The notes under the pieces: model-generated
The model's input: the letters and a program-made list of their open reading frames with translations, nothing else
Told to the model about the DNA's origin: nothing
Database searches by the model: none
DNA from: Gilliamella sp. App6-5
GTDB lineage: Bacteria; Pseudomonadota; Gammaproteobacteria; Enterobacterales; Orbaceae
NCBI RefSeq assembly: GCF_001690525.1
Contig: NZ_LZGT01000041.1
Span: 1-64,000 of the forward strand
DNA: 64,000 bases
Direction of reading: 5' to 3'
Shown: positions 8,843 to 18,237 of the stretch, one piece after another
Layout: each line of letters begins with the position of its first letter
How positions within the stretch are numbered: position 1 is the first letter of the stretch
Position numbers and translations under genes: made by a program

Positions 8843-9538
8843 TTATTTTTTTGCATCAGCTTTTGGCTGAGGTAATAATGTTAATATGTCTTTAAAATCA
8901 TCTAATAAAAAATCAGGGTTGCTGGTTGCGATCGAGATGCCATAGTTGTAGCCATAGCTTAAGGCAATGGTTGGACAGTTAGCATTTTGAGCGGCGGTAA
9001 TATCATTTTTAGAATCGCCAACAAAAAGTAATTGATCACTAAACAATCCAAATGTAGCCATTACTTGATACAACGGCGCTGGATGTGGTTTTAATTTAAT
9101 CACATCACCACCACCAAGAACTAATGAAAAGTACTCTTTTATACCTAAAGAAGTCAGCAAGGCCGGTAAAAATTGTGCAGGTTTATTGGTCACTAATGCT
9201 AGTGGATAATGATTATCATGAAGCACTTTTAGGGTTTCTTTAACATTGGGAAACAGTTTCGTTTCTGCATCAATAACTTTATCATAATGCTGGTTAAATA
9301 GATTTTTAGCTTTTGCAAGTAGCTCAGTTGATGGATCAACTTGAATTGCTTTAAATACTCGCTCGAGCATGATATCAATACCATTACCGACAAAATTTTT
9401 GACTTGTTCATAGCTAATTGTCGGTAGATTCAGCTCTGCCAACATATTTTGTGTAGCCAGTGCCAGCCCCGGCACACTATCAACCAATGTACCATCTAAA
9501 TCAAATGCGATTGCTTGAATATCTTTTAGTTTATTCAT
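8843..9538 (-). CDS. gph: Phosphoglycolate phosphatase
   Basis: 231 residues of the HAD superfamily. It removes phosphate from 2-phosphoglycolate, formed during repair of 3'-phosphoglycolate DNA ends. HAD motif I is [10 protein letters not shown] (nucleophile Asp 13, acid/base Asp 15), motif II is VTNKPAQF, and motif III/IV is [15 protein letters not shown]. The start overlaps the rpe stop by 8 bases, so translation is probably coupled. Identity among HAD phosphatases is given here by the rpe-gph-trpS gene order. Confidence 0.92.
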   Translation of the reverse strand: MNKLKDIQAIAFDLDGTLVDSVPGLALATQNMLAELNLPTISYEQVKNFVGNGIDIMLERVFKAIQVDPSTELLAKAKNLFNQHYDKVIDAETKLFPNVKETLKVLHDNHYPLALVTNKPAQFLPALLTSLGIKEYFSLVLGGGDVIKLKPHPAPLYQVMATFGLFSDQLLFVGDSKNDITAAQNANCPTIALSYGYNYGISIATSNPDFLLDDFKDILTLLPQPKADAKK

Positions 9539-10208
9539 GTATAACTCCTGCTAACTCTTTACGCATGGCATCAATGACGGTTTTATAATTAGGCTGGCTA
9601 AATATAGCGGAGCCTGCAACAAACATATCGGCACCTGCTTTGGCTATTTCTGCTATATTTTCGACTTTTACGCCACCATCAACTTCTAAACGAATATCGC
9701 GCCCAGATGCAATAATACGCTGTTTGGTTTGTTGTAATTTCTTAATTGTGGAAGGTATAAACGATTGTCCTCCAAAACCTGGATTAACACTCATTAATAA
9801 AATAATATCAATTTTATCAATAATATAATCTAAATAATCAAGCGGAGTGGCAGGGTTAAGCACAATACCTGCCGTGCAGCCGTGATCTTTAATTAACTGT
9901 AAGGATCGATCCAAATGAACAGTCGCTTCTGGGTGGATAGAGATATTGGTTGCGCCAGCTTTGGCAAAAGCGGTGATGAGTTCTTCAACCGGTGATACCA
10001 TTAGATGGACGTCAATAGGTGCTTTTATGCCATAGTCTCGCAGTGCTTTACAAAACATAGCTCCCATGGTTAGATTTGGTACAAAATGGTTATCCATGAC
10101 ATCAAAATGGATAGCATCAGCACCTGCATCAAGCACTTTTTGAGTGTCCTCACCAAGACGCGCAAAATCAGCTGATAATATTGATGGGGCAATAATAAAT
10201 TTTTTCAT
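9531..10208 (-). CDS. rpe: Ribulose-phosphate 3-epimerase
   Basis: 225 residues, a TIM barrel that interconverts ribulose 5-phosphate and xylulose 5-phosphate in the pentose phosphate pathway. Typical parts are [15 protein letters not shown] (about 7-21), [16 protein letters not shown] (about 34-49, metal-binding His and Asp), [14 protein letters not shown] (about 138-151) and EVDGGV (about 175). It ends in an 8-base overlap with gph and starts 37 bases after dam. Confidence 0.96.
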   Translation of the reverse strand: MKKFIIAPSILSADFARLGEDTQKVLDAGADAIHFDVMDNHFVPNLTMGAMFCKALRDYGIKAPIDVHLMVSPVEELITAFAKAGATNISIHPEATVHLDRSLQLIKDHGCTAGIVLNPATPLDYLDYIIDKIDIILLMSVNPGFGGQSFIPSTIKKLQQTKQRIIASGRDIRLEVDGGVKVENIAEIAKAGADMFVAGSAIFSQPNYKTVIDAMRKELAGVIHE

Positions 10209-10245
10209 AACCTACCTCTAAAACTCATCTTATATTCAAGCCTGA

Positions 10246-11067
10246 TTATGACTTTTTATATAATGCTAAGATTTCGTCGATTTTTTTACGACCTTCACCA
10301 GCACAGCTAATTGAACGTCGCATTTCTGCTTGATAAAGATGACTTGCTTTACTATAAAGGCTCATTGTGTAATCAGTATAATGATTAGACACTAGCACCG
10401 GTATATCTTTTTTATATGCCATAGTTTCAGCCAATTTTGACAAGTTTTTATGCTCTTCAGATCCAAAAATATTTGAATAATAAGCCGTAAAACCCGCTGA
10501 TTCATTTGGAGATATATAGGGCGGATCACAATAGATCACCGAATTTTTTTTCGCTTTCTTCATCACTTCGTGATAAGGAGCGCAAATAAACTGTGCTTTT
10601 TGTGCTTTTTCTGCAAAAAAATAGAGTTCTTTTTCAGGAAAATAAACGGTTTTGTAACGCCCAAATGGTACATTAAATAGTCCTTTGTTGTTATAACGAC
10701 ATAAGCCGTTATAACCATGCCGATTTAGATAGACAAATAATAGTGATCTAAAATACTGGTCTTGGCTGCGATTAAAGACTTCTCGAAGCTGATAAAATGC
10801 TTCAGGTTGATTATTTTGAGCGACAAATAGCAATTTCAAGTCATGGATAAATTGATCAGGATTTGACTTTAACAATTTGTATAATGAAATTAAATCATGA
10901 TTAATATCCGCTAAAATATAACTTTTGTAGTTGGTATTCAAAAATACGGAACCAGCGCCGACAAAAGGTTCAATCAGTTGATCACCTTCTGGCAGATATT
11001 GTTTAATTGTTTCCACTAGCTCATATTTTCCTCCAGCCCATTTTAAAAAGGCTCGGTGCTTCTTCAA
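10246..11067 (-). CDS. dam: DNA adenine methylase (GATC)
   Basis: 273 residues versus 278 in E. coli. Dam methylates the adenine of GATC and so directs mismatch repair and replication timing. The alpha-class N6-adenine methyltransferase motifs are clear: FLKWAGGK (7-14), the SAM-binding FVGAG (35-39) and the catalytic DPPY (181-184). Residues LNRHGYNGLCRYN (about 114-126) match the DNA-recognition part of Dam. It sits between damX and rpe as in enteric bacteria, with gaps of 48 and 37 bases. Confidence 0.95.
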   Translation of the reverse strand: MKKHRAFLKWAGGKYELVETIKQYLPEGDQLIEPFVGAGSVFLNTNYKSYILADINHDLISLYKLLKSNPDQFIHDLKLLFVAQNNQPEAFYQLREVFNRSQDQYFRSLLFVYLNRHGYNGLCRYNNKGLFNVPFGRYKTVYFPEKELYFFAEKAQKAQFICAPYHEVMKKAKKNSVIYCDPPYISPNESAGFTAYYSNIFGSEEHKNLSKLAETMAYKKDIPVLVSNHYTDYTMSLYSKASHLYQAEMRRSISCAGEGRKKIDEILALYKKS

Positions 11068-11115
11068 CGGATGCTCCTATTTGTCGTTGATCGTATAAAT
11101 AAACGATATTCTTTG

Positions 11116-11964
11116 CTATTTTGATGCTTTTTCTTTATTAATCATTGCACCTGATTTAACCCATGGTTTGTCTTTTTGTAGTGCACTTGGTAAAGCCTTG
11201 ATTGCCTTATGTGCTTCATCTACTGATGAATAGTTGCCTTTGATTAAAATAAACCATGAACCAGATTGATGTTTAGTTTCATAAATCTGGTAATCCGTTA
11301 TATTGTTTTGTTTAACGAATTTTTTTAAACCTTCAACTGATTTAGATGCACTAAGCTGAATGACATAACGATCATTTTTTATCTTAATGTTTTTTCCTAA
11401 ATCACTATTTTCATCTTTACGACTAGCTGAGTTTTTATTATGGCTATTTTTTTTTGTATTGGTTGATTGTGTAATATTTGTATTACTAGACTTATTAGCT
11501 CTGCTATTTAATATTGTCGCAGAATGACCATTTACTCTATAACCCCTATTTTGATTATTTGCTGATGAAGTTAGGCTATCATTTGTCTCATCATCGGATT
11601 CAAGTGGCTGTTGCCTATTCGCTTGATTTAACGCATTGTCTGAAAGCACTTCTTCTATCGAATCAGCAATTCTAGTTTGATTTTCACTAATCCCAACATT
11701 GTTTTGTCCATCAGTGATTGCATTATTGGTTTTTTCTGTTGAAGTGACACCATTAACCTCTAGTGGCGTTAATGGTGCTGCTTCTTTTTTACGAGCAGAA
11801 TGAAAGATAATCAAGCTAAGCAATAAAAGAATCACAATTGCTAAACAGAAAATAATTAATTTTTTCTTTGGAAAATCTTTAAAAAGGTTTGGTAATTTTA
11901 ATGAGGGCGTAGAGTCCTTACTAGGTTGTTCTGATATATAACGGTCATCTTTATCTACACGCAT
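11116..11964 (-). CDS. damX: DamX-like SPOR-domain cell division protein
   Basis: 282 residues, shorter than E. coli DamX (428). It has a charged cytosolic N-terminus, one membrane segment about residues 34-53 (LIIFCLAIVILLLLSLIIF), a long Asn/Ser-rich low-complexity periplasmic linker and a C-terminal SPOR domain from about 197 (RYVIQLSASKSVEGLKKFV ... WFILIKGNYSS). SPOR domains bind denuded peptidoglycan at the septum. The low-complexity linker accounts for most of the length difference. The gene lies directly between aroK and dam; aroB, which separates aroK and damX in E. coli, is absent. Confidence 0.85.
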   Translation of the reverse strand: MRVDKDDRYISEQPSKDSTPSLKLPNLFKDFPKKKLIIFCLAIVILLLLSLIIFHSARKKEAAPLTPLEVNGVTSTEKTNNAITDGQNNVGISENQTRIADSIEEVLSDNALNQANRQQPLESDDETNDSLTSSANNQNRGYRVNGHSATILNSRANKSSNTNITQSTNTKKNSHNKNSASRKDENSDLGKNIKIKNDRYVIQLSASKSVEGLKKFVKQNNITDYQIYETKHQSGSWFILIKGNYSSVDEAHKAIKALPSALQKDKPWVKSGAMINKEKASK

Positions 11965-12031
11965 ACTTACTCCTTAACCTATCAAAAGATTTATTGCTTT
12001 ATGATTAGCTATTATTCCTAAAGTAAATGAC

Positions 12032-12553
12032 TTAAATCTGCTCTATTTTATCAATAATATAACTTGCAACACCTTTAGCACTTTGTTCATCGGTTTTAAT
12101 TGTAATATCGGCAATTTCTTCGTAAAGTGGTTCGCGCTCACCAGCAAGCTCTTCGTAAAGCTCTCGAGGTGTGTTACCGCCTTGTAATAAAGGTCGACGC
12201 TTATCTTTTTGTGTTCTTGCCATTTGTTTTTCAATGGTTGTTTCAAGATAGACAACAATTCCACGAGCGGATAATCGATTGCGTGTCTCTTTAGATAAGA
12301 CAGAACCTCCACCCGTTGCAAGAACGACGCCTTGTTTTTCAGTCAATTCATTAATGACTTTTTCTTCTCTGGCACGGAATCCGTCTTCCCCCTCTAGGTC
12401 AAAAATCCATGCAATATCGGCACCGGTACGTTTTTCAATTTCTTGATCCGAGTCAAAAAAATCCATGCCTAGTTGTTGTGCAATTTGTCGGCCTATTGTG
12501 CTTTTTCCTGCCCCCATAGGGCCAATTAGAAAGATATTTCGCTTTTCTGCCAT
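12032..12553 (-). CDS. aroK: Shikimate kinase
   Basis: 173 residues, identical in length to E. coli AroK. It phosphorylates shikimate with ATP. Visible are Walker [12 protein letters not shown] (11-21), [11 protein letters not shown] (about 34-44, shikimate-binding Asp), GGGSVL (about 80-85) and the LID arginine region KDKRRPLLQ. It is the first gene of the cluster leading to trpS. The usual partner aroB is missing from its place 3' of aroK, where only 67 bases separate it from damX. Confidence 0.95.
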   Translation of the reverse strand: MAEKRNIFLIGPMGAGKSTIGRQIAQQLGMDFFDSDQEIEKRTGADIAWIFDLEGEDGFRAREEKVINELTEKQGVVLATGGGSVLSKETRNRLSARGIVVYLETTIEKQMARTQKDKRRPLLQGGNTPRELYEELAGEREPLYEEIADITIKTDEQSAKGVASYIIDKIEQI

Positions 12554-12741
12554 TGTAGTTTCATCATCTATTAATTTTGGTTAAAATATACAACACAATA
12601 TCAATTTGATGTGATTCAAAAAAAACCAAACCAGAATTCAATTGTGTAACTTTTCTTTGATCTCCGTCTAACGACAAAAATTTAGGACGGTAATTATCTC
12701 AATAGATAGCACCTTTTGGCAATAGGTATTTATCAATAGTT

Positions 12742-13704
12742 TTAGCTAATACCAGCTTGATGCAAATCATGGATGTTTAACGCGCCTACTAATTCCCCTT
12801 CATTGTTAACGACTGGAGCGGCGGTAATATTATGATCATTAAATGATTTTAACGCTTCAACCGCTTTCCATTTTTCAGGGATGCAATGCCCTGGGCTGGT
12901 CATAACGTCCATAATGCTATCTTGTAATGTACCATTTTTTAATAATAATCGGCGTAAATCGCCATCGGTAAATACACCCGTTATTTTATTATTATCCTGA
13001 CAGATTGCAACTAAACCTACACCTGTTCGACTTAATTCTAGCATGGCATCTAACACCGTTGCCGTTTGTGAAACTTTAGGAATCCGCTCGCCGGTTCGCA
13101 TTACATCACTCACATGATTGAGTAATTTGGCACCTAAGCTACCAGCAGGGTGAGAGCGTGCAAAATCTTCTTCTTTAAAGCCTCGTGCGCGCATGACAGC
13201 AACTGCTAGCGCATCGCCCATTAATAACGTGTTGGTTGAACTTGATGTTGGTGCAAGCCCCATTGGACATGCTTCTTTTTCAATTGAAATATCAAGAATG
13301 GCTTGGGCTGATTTAGCCAGCGGCGAATCTAATCCTCCAGTAATAGCAATAACGGGTACTTTCATTTCGGCAAGAATAGGTAAAATTAAATTAAATTCCT
13401 TGGCTCGGCCTGAGTAAGAAATTAAAACAGCTATATCGTTTTGGGTTACCATCCCTAAATCGCCATGCAAGGCTTCTGATGGATGCATAAAAAATGCTGG
13501 ACTGCCTGTACTGGCTAATGAAGCCGCAATTTTTTTACCTATGTGCCCAGACTTGCCAATACCTGAAACGACAATTTTACCTTTGGTGCTTAAAATAAGC
13601 TGACATGCGTTAACAAAATCGTTGCCTAGTCGATCTGGTAATTTTTGTGCTTCGTGTATCTCTAATTCAAGAAGCTCTCGACCATATTGTAATAATTTAT
13701 CCAT
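12742..13704 (-). CDS. kdsD: Arabinose-5-phosphate isomerase (KdsD/GutQ type)
   Basis: 320 residues. The enzyme converts ribulose 5-phosphate to arabinose 5-phosphate, the precursor of KDO in lipopolysaccharide. An N-terminal SIS domain (about 35-175) shows GIGKSGHIGKKIAASLASTG, HPSEALHGDLGM and APTSSSTNTLLMGDALAVA; two CBS domains follow (about 205-320). KdsD and GutQ are nearly indistinguishable by sequence and length (328 and 321 in E. coli); without the neighbouring kdsC-lpt genes or a sorbitol operon the exact orthologue is open. It is preceded by its own 196-base gap and appears to be a single-gene unit. Confidence 0.88.
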   Translation of the reverse strand: MDKLLQYGRELLELEIHEAQKLPDRLGNDFVNACQLILSTKGKIVVSGIGKSGHIGKKIAASLASTGSPAFFMHPSEALHGDLGMVTQNDIAVLISYSGRAKEFNLILPILAEMKVPVIAITGGLDSPLAKSAQAILDISIEKEACPMGLAPTSSSTNTLLMGDALAVAVMRARGFKEEDFARSHPAGSLGAKLLNHVSDVMRTGERIPKVSQTATVLDAMLELSRTGVGLVAICQDNNKITGVFTDGDLRRLLLKNGTLQDSIMDVMTSPGHCIPEKWKAVEALKSFNDHNITAAPVVNNEGELVGALNIHDLHQAGIS

Positions 13705-13900
13705 TTCAATTAGCCCATTGAATAAAAAAGTGAACGGTTAATCTATAATCGGAAAATAAAGGCAAAATGATTATAAAGCTAAATTAGTATCAGTTTAACA
13801 ATTAATGGGGGAATATTCAAAGAAGAAAGCCTATTTGTAAAAAACTTTCAGGAAAGTATGCTTTTTAGTATAAATATCTATCCCCTTAAACTTTAATCAT

Positions 13901-14524
13901 TTAAACTCCCAAAGTGACTTTAATTCCCAAGGTAATTAAAATGATCCCCAGTAATTTATCAATTATAAACTGAATTCTAAAATAACGCCATTGTACGCTT
14001 TGCGTTTGAAAAATAAACACCACAAAAGGCCACCAAAAAACGGCTTCAATCCCAATAATTATTGCAACGATAAGCTTATCCATCGTTGAGGATTTGGCAT
14101 TAAGTACCTGAGTAAAAATGGCTAGAAAAAATAAGGTTGCTTTAGGATTAAGTAAATTACATAAAAATCCTTGTATAAAGGCTGATTTAGCCGAAATTGA
14201 CGGTTTGTTTTGTTGCTTACCTATATAGGTCGTATTTGGTTTTGAGGCAATTAATGCCTTTATACCAAGCCATATTAGATAAGCAGCACCTGCATAACGT
14301 AAAGCATTATAAAGTAGCGGTGTGGTAGTGATAAGTACTGCAATGCCTGCAACACAGTAGCTCATATGAACTAAAATGGCTGTGATAACACCTAAACAGG
14401 TGAGTAACGCCATTTTACGGTTATAACTCAAACTATTTTTTAGCACTAAAATAAAATCAGGTCCAGGTGAAATCATTCCTAAAAAACTGATTGTGGTGAC
14501 TAAAATGAATGTATCAGACGTCAT
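13901..14524 (-). CDS. LysE/RhtB-family amino acid exporter
   Basis: 207 residues with about six hydrophobic segments. The family signature SFLGMISPGPDFILVLKNSL (about 13-32) contains the conserved G-x-x-x-P-G-P motif of LysE/RhtB exporters of the inner membrane. Members export homoserine, threonine, leucine, lysine or related compounds; the substrate cannot be inferred. It begins 9 bases after the stop of the LTA-synthase-like gene, so the two are probably co-transcribed. Confidence 0.85.
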   Translation of the reverse strand: MTSDTFILVTTISFLGMISPGPDFILVLKNSLSYNRKMALLTCLGVITAILVHMSYCVAGIAVLITTTPLLYNALRYAGAAYLIWLGIKALIASKPNTTYIGKQQNKPSISAKSAFIQGFLCNLLNPKATLFFLAIFTQVLNAKSSTMDKLIVAIIIGIEAVFWWPFVVFIFQTQSVQWRYFRIQFIIDKLLGIILITLGIKVTLGV

Positions 14525-14533
14525 TTTGTTTGC

Positions 14534-15976
14534 CTATTTAAACACTTGGGCTGAATTATTGATTGTTGCAATGTTGGATTTATTTTGTTCAATAAACTGT
14601 TTTTTATCAAAATTAGGCTCGGTTAAATAGTCAGTTAAAAATTTAGCATTACTTTCAACTTGTGCGCCGTTTAAAATTAAACGCGGTAAATCTATTTGAT
14701 AAATAGTCTGATCAGGCGTTTTTTGTAGATCTTGTGTGCGTGCATTTGTTAATAAATAAAGTTTGCGCTCTTTTTGTGAAAGACGATTGATTGTCGGTGT
14801 GCCAGAACCCATCATTAAATGATCTGGAAAAATGTAAAATACCGTGTTTTCCAATAATCCTTTATCTTTTAATTGTTGGATAAAAAGTCCTAAGTTATGA
14901 TCTAACGAAGCTGCAACAAACGACATATTATCCGTCTTTGGTGAAATAACCGATCGCATTCTTTCATCAGCAAAACCATTTGGTGCATGGGTTGAAACAG
15001 TTGAAACAAACAAAGCAAAGGGTTTATTTGCTTGGTGCATTTCGCTAATTTGTTTTTGTGCAACATCGAAAATATCTTTGTCATACAACCCAAAAGGTGC
15101 CGGTGGATATTGTCCAACATAGTTTTTTTCGGAAATAACTTGCATACCAAACAGCTCAGCAGTATGACCAATGCCAGCAAAATCAGGGCTTGCCATGACA
15201 TAACGGGTTTGATATCCCGCTTGTTTAAGCACATCCCCCAAACTGACTAAGTTTGTTTTATCTGCACGCATTAATGGTGATGTGGTATAGCCGCCAATTA
15301 AAAAAGGCATACCGGTCATATAAGTGTACATTGATGCGGTAGTCCAAGTGCTACCAGGGCTCATTGGCATATTAGCAAAAAAGGTATAATCTTGGCGAAG
15401 TTGACGTAAATTAGGGGTAATATCTTCAAAATCGAAAAAACCTTGTTCAAACGATTCTAATGATAGCACAATAATATTTTTACCCTGATGGCTAACAAGC
15501 TGATTTTTGTTGGTATAGTTAGTCATGTTGAGCGATTGTAATGCTTGCTCAAACGGCTCACGAGGGGCGCTCGTGACTTGATAGATTTCGTATAAACGGC
15601 TTAATGGACCATTGTGATAACTAATTGATGCTATTGCTAAAAATGCTAATAACAAGCGGACTACTAAATGACATTTGCGTTTGCACAAATCAGCGAGTTT
15701 TGTTAGCAAGAATATAAGGGCAAAAAAGACAACAATAACCAATACTGCTTGCAATTTAAAAATAAATAGTCCTTCGATAATGTCATTAACGTTTAAATTT
15801 ACATAAAACTGATAATCAATAAAGCCACCACTAAAGTAGATAGAAGTGAGCTCCATTACAATAAAAACCGTCAGCAAAGTTATGGTTAAAAGTTGCCATT
15901 TTTTCTGTTTAAAAAGCGAGGCAAAAACAATTGTAATAATAAAAAGGGGTAAAATAATTAATGTCGATAATGGCAT
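14534..15976 (-). CDS. LTA-synthase-like membrane phosphoglycerol transferase
   Basis: 480 residues. The N-terminus has about four membrane helices (residues 4-20, 30-50, 72-95, 105-125) and the rest is a periplasmic sulfatase/alkaline-phosphatase-fold domain. Metal and nucleophile regions look intact: IIVLSLESFEQ (about 168-178), SPGSTWTTASMYTYMTG with the likely nucleophile Thr (about 205-221) and FPDHLMMG near residue 385. Relatives (LtaS, OpgB) transfer phosphoglycerol from phosphatidylglycerol to a periplasmic glycan. The opgH gene at the end of this window makes osmoregulated glucan, so an OpgB-like role on that glucan is a reasonable guess, not shown. The LysE-type exporter follows 9 bases later. 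Confidence 0.8.
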   Translation of the reverse strand: MPLSTLIILPLFIITIVFASLFKQKKWQLLTITLLTVFIVMELTSIYFSGGFIDYQFYVNLNVNDIIEGLFIFKLQAVLVIVVFFALIFLLTKLADLCKRKCHLVVRLLLAFLAIASISYHNGPLSRLYEIYQVTSAPREPFEQALQSLNMTNYTNKNQLVSHQGKNIIVLSLESFEQGFFDFEDITPNLRQLRQDYTFFANMPMSPGSTWTTASMYTYMTGMPFLIGGYTTSPLMRADKTNLVSLGDVLKQAGYQTRYVMASPDFAGIGHTAELFGMQVISEKNYVGQYPPAPFGLYDKDIFDVAQKQISEMHQANKPFALFVSTVSTHAPNGFADERMRSVISPKTDNMSFVAASLDHNLGLFIQQLKDKGLLENTVFYIFPDHLMMGSGTPTINRLSQKERKLYLLTNARTQDLQKTPDQTIYQIDLPRLILNGAQVESNAKFLTDYLTEPNFDKKQFIEQNKSNIATINNSAQVFK

Positions 15977-16071
15977 ACGATCTGTTACTCAATTTATTCA
16001 AAAATCAATTTTGCCAAAGTATATACTTAATACACAAAAAATAAAAATATTGGCTAATGTGTAGAAAAACA

Positions 16072-16092
16072 CCGAGTTGTTTACACTGCATG
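16072..16092 (+). repeat. 21-base dispersed element, copy 1
   Basis: CCGAGTTGTTTACACTGCAT and one G. The copy at 47602-47622 agrees at 18 of 21 bases and both are preceded by AGAAAA. Both sit in long intergenic stretches. May be a chance match, a regulatory site or a mobile remnant. Confidence 0.35.
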
Positions 16093-16200
16093 ATTATAGC
16101 GTTTCCTTTATTCTACCAATTAATCTTTAAATTTCTTATGGTTATAACATAGTTTGCAATAAAACAAGGTATTTCTTTATTAAAAAACGTAATTCTTATT

Positions 16201-16240
16201 AAAAATATTCAGGAATCTATACCGTTTCGGAATGAAATTA
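16201..16240 (+). repeat. Dispersed 40-bp repeat, copy A
   Basis: The core ATTCAGGAATCTATACCGTT matches the inverse of 21098-21139 at 20 of 21 positions, with further weaker similarity on both sides. Both copies sit beside gene remnants, so they may be ends of a lost mobile element. No target-site duplications or transposase are visible. Confidence 0.55.
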
Positions 16241-16285
16241 TTTTAAATTTAATGATTTAATAAATTTTATTGATAAAGAATAAGA

Positions 16286-16669
16286 TTGCTACCTAATTTA
16301 ACGGCGCTTGACAATATCCGATCATCCTTTTATCTAACCAAACGACCAAATCAAACTAGCCTAAGTTATGCACAAAGCCTGCTTGAAAAAGTCGAAATAA
16401 GTGATTTGCAAAATACCTATCCAGCCAATATGTCAGGTGGTGAGATGCGTCGTATTGCTATTTTACGGGCGCTGAGTTGTCATCTGAAAATAATTATTGC
16501 CGACGAGCCAAACAGCGATCTTGACCAAGAAAGTGCAACTGAAATCATGCAATTACTTAGCGAAATTCATCAACAAGGCACCGCCTTATTGATGATTACT
16601 CATGATAAAGATGTTGCCCGTTATAGCCGAAAAATCATGAAAATGTCAGTAGGGCGATTACTTGACTAA
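16286..16669 (+). pseudogene. 5'-truncated ABC transporter ATPase (LolD/MacB type)
   Basis: About 127 codons corresponding to the last 55-60 percent of a LolD/MacB-type ATPase. It begins just after the Q-loop (LPNLTALDNI) and keeps the signature as MSGGEMRRIAILRAL, Walker B IIIADEPNSDLD and the switch His in MITHDKD. The Walker A half is missing; an in-frame stop lies at 16274-16276, and only a TTG could start it. Without Walker A it cannot hydrolyse ATP, so it is a remnant. No permease gene is next to it. Confidence 0.85.
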
Positions 16670-16699
16670 TGCATCATATTGGCAATTAAAAGGGGAGGG

Positions 16700-17293
16700 C
16701 TAGCTGACTGACGACATTAATAACGGATTACAGCCCATTTCAATCATAATTTTATTGAGTTTTAATAACGGCAATCCAACGAGTGAATGAATATCATCGC
16801 CTTCTAGCTTATCAAACAGGGTAATGCCAAGTTCATCACATTTAAAACTGCCAGCACATTGCAAAGGCATCTCTTTGCTAATGTAGGCATCAATTTCTGG
16901 ATCAGTTAAGTGCCGAAAGGTCACCTTAAACGGTTCGCAAATGGTGGTTTGTTGTTGTGTTTTGGTGTTAATTACCGACATGCCAGTATAAAAATAGAAG
17001 GCTTTACCGCTGCTTTGTCGAAGCTGTTGTCGGGCATTATCAATCGTATGCGGTTTGCAAACCATATTACCGTCTAACACGCCGACTTGATCCGAACCAA
17101 TAATTAAACTATCAGCAAATTGCGTCGCTAATGATTGGGCTTTTTGTTTTGCTAGCCGAACCACCAATTGCTGGGCTGACTCACCGGCTAGCGGTATTTC
17201 ATCGCATATAGGGGGCACACACTCAAAAGGGATGGCTAATTTTTCGAGCACTTTTTTACGCGATGCTGATGTTGATGCTAAAATGATTCTCAT
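16700..17293 (-). CDS. yceF: Maf-like nucleotide pyrophosphatase (YceF type)
   Basis: 197 residues. The start IILASTSASRKKVLEKLAIPF and the acidic GSDQVGVLDGNMVCKP (about 68-83) are Maf-family motifs. The V-x-DG pattern and residues around SGKAFYFYTGMSV match the YceF subgroup, which hydrolyses 7-methyl-GTP and related modified nucleotides to monophosphates. Enzymes of this kind clean the nucleotide pool. It is followed on the same strand, 20 bases upstream, by the acetyltransferase gene, so the two may share a transcript. Confidence 0.85.
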   Translation of the reverse strand: MRIILASTSASRKKVLEKLAIPFECVPPICDEIPLAGESAQQLVVRLAKQKAQSLATQFADSLIIGSDQVGVLDGNMVCKPHTIDNARQQLRQSSGKAFYFYTGMSVINTKTQQQTTICEPFKVTFRHLTDPEIDAYISKEMPLQCAGSFKCDELGITLFDKLEGDDIHSLVGLPLLKLNKIMIEMGCNPLLMSSVS

Positions 17294-17313
17294 TTTTGGT
17301 TTTCTCTTAAAAT

Positions 17314-17665
17314 TCAGGCTGAATGATGTGCATTAAAACCGATATGAACATAATAATCAACCACCTGTGGTACAACCAGTAGGGTAATTGGACATGCTTT
17401 ACCAGTATTGTTTTTCACTTCTTTTATTAATTGCTTGCCGATGCCTTGTCGTTGATAATCTTTAACCACCGCGAGATCGGCTAGATAAGTGATATAAACA
17501 AAATCCGTTAAACAACGCGCAATACTAATCAGTTTATCATCATGCCAAGCAGTTACAATAAAATTGGTATTATCTAATATAGCTTGAAAACGTGCAGTGA
17601 CAAAAAAATGTGATGGCTTGTTCGAGTGTTGGTTTGACATCAAAACGATAAATAATGCGACTCAT
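17314..17665 (-). pseudogene. GNAT acetyltransferase with a homopolymer frameshift
   Basis: The family start is read from ATG at 17665 as MSRIIYRFDVKPTLEQAIT. After a run of seven T (minus strand, near 17601-17607) the frame is lost; the following frame reads FFVTARFQAILDNTNFIVTA and continues through the acetyl-CoA loop VVKDYQRQGIGKQLI (Q/R-x-x-G-x-G) to the stop at 17314. Six T would join both parts in frame into about 116 residues. Either a true single-base insertion, a slippage site, or a sequencing error. A shorter in-frame product could start at 17643 but would lack the first strand of the domain. Substrate unknown. Confidence 0.75.
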
Positions 17666-17808
17666 GCTGATCTTTATCATAAATCGAATAAAAAATAATT
17701 AAGGATTACATTTAAAATGCGTATCATAGTGACTAAGTCAAACATCTTTTATCTATCATTGAATATATAATCGAAACATTGAAACTATAACAAAGCAAGG
17801 GGGGAGTT

Positions 17809-18237
17809 ATGTACAAAAAAATTTTGGTTCCTATCGATGTGCTTGAAGAAGAATTAACTAAAAAAGTCATCCCACATGTAGAGTACTTAGCCAAATTGTC
17901 TAATGCCGAAGTTATCTTTTTTCATACATTACCAGTTGCATCAGCTATTGTGAATGCTTACTCCTTTGGTTTTGACGAATTTAAGGATAAAGCCACAGTG
18001 CAGACAGAACAGCACTTGCACAAACTGATTGACTCGATTAATTTACCACGTGAAAATTTATCGTTTTCTATTGCATTTGGTCATCCAAGGGATGAAATTC
18101 TCCGCTTAGCGGAAGAAATTCAACCTGATTTAATTATTCTAGGATCACGCCGTCCTAATATCTCAACGCATCTTTTAGGATCGAATGCGTCAGGTGTAGT
18201 ACGTGGTGCTAAAACTGCGGTATTGGTGATCAGGTAG
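17809..18237 (+). CDS. Universal stress protein, UspA family
   Basis: 142 residues forming one Usp domain. It starts YKKILVPIDV and has the ATP-binding loop motif ILGSRRPNISTHLLGSNASG (G-x2-G-x9-G-S/T-like, about 112-131), as in the nucleotide-binding UspF/UspG branch. Such cytosolic proteins accumulate in stress and stationary phase; the molecular role is poorly defined. A strong GGGGGAG ribosome binding site lies just before the ATG. Monocistronic, followed by a hairpin at 18363-18387. Confidence 0.9.
   Translation: MYKKILVPIDVLEEELTKKVIPHVEYLAKLSNAEVIFFHTLPVASAIVNAYSFGFDEFKDKATVQTEQHLHKLIDSINLPRENLSFSIAFGHPRDEILRLAEEIQPDLIILGSRRPNISTHLLGSNASGVVRGAKTAVLVIR

Larger units (their letters stand above)
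15977..16285. other. Gene-poor gap with repeat copies
   Basis: 309 bases upstream of the LTA-synthase-like gene and of the ABC remnant. It holds one copy of a 21-base element CCGAGTTGTTTACACTGCAT (16072-16092; second copy at 47602) and one copy of the ATTCAGGAATCTATACCGTT element (16207-16227; second copy, inverted, near 21114). The rest is AT-rich with no gene recognised. The missing 5' half of the ABC gene is not detectable here. Confidence 0.6.
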
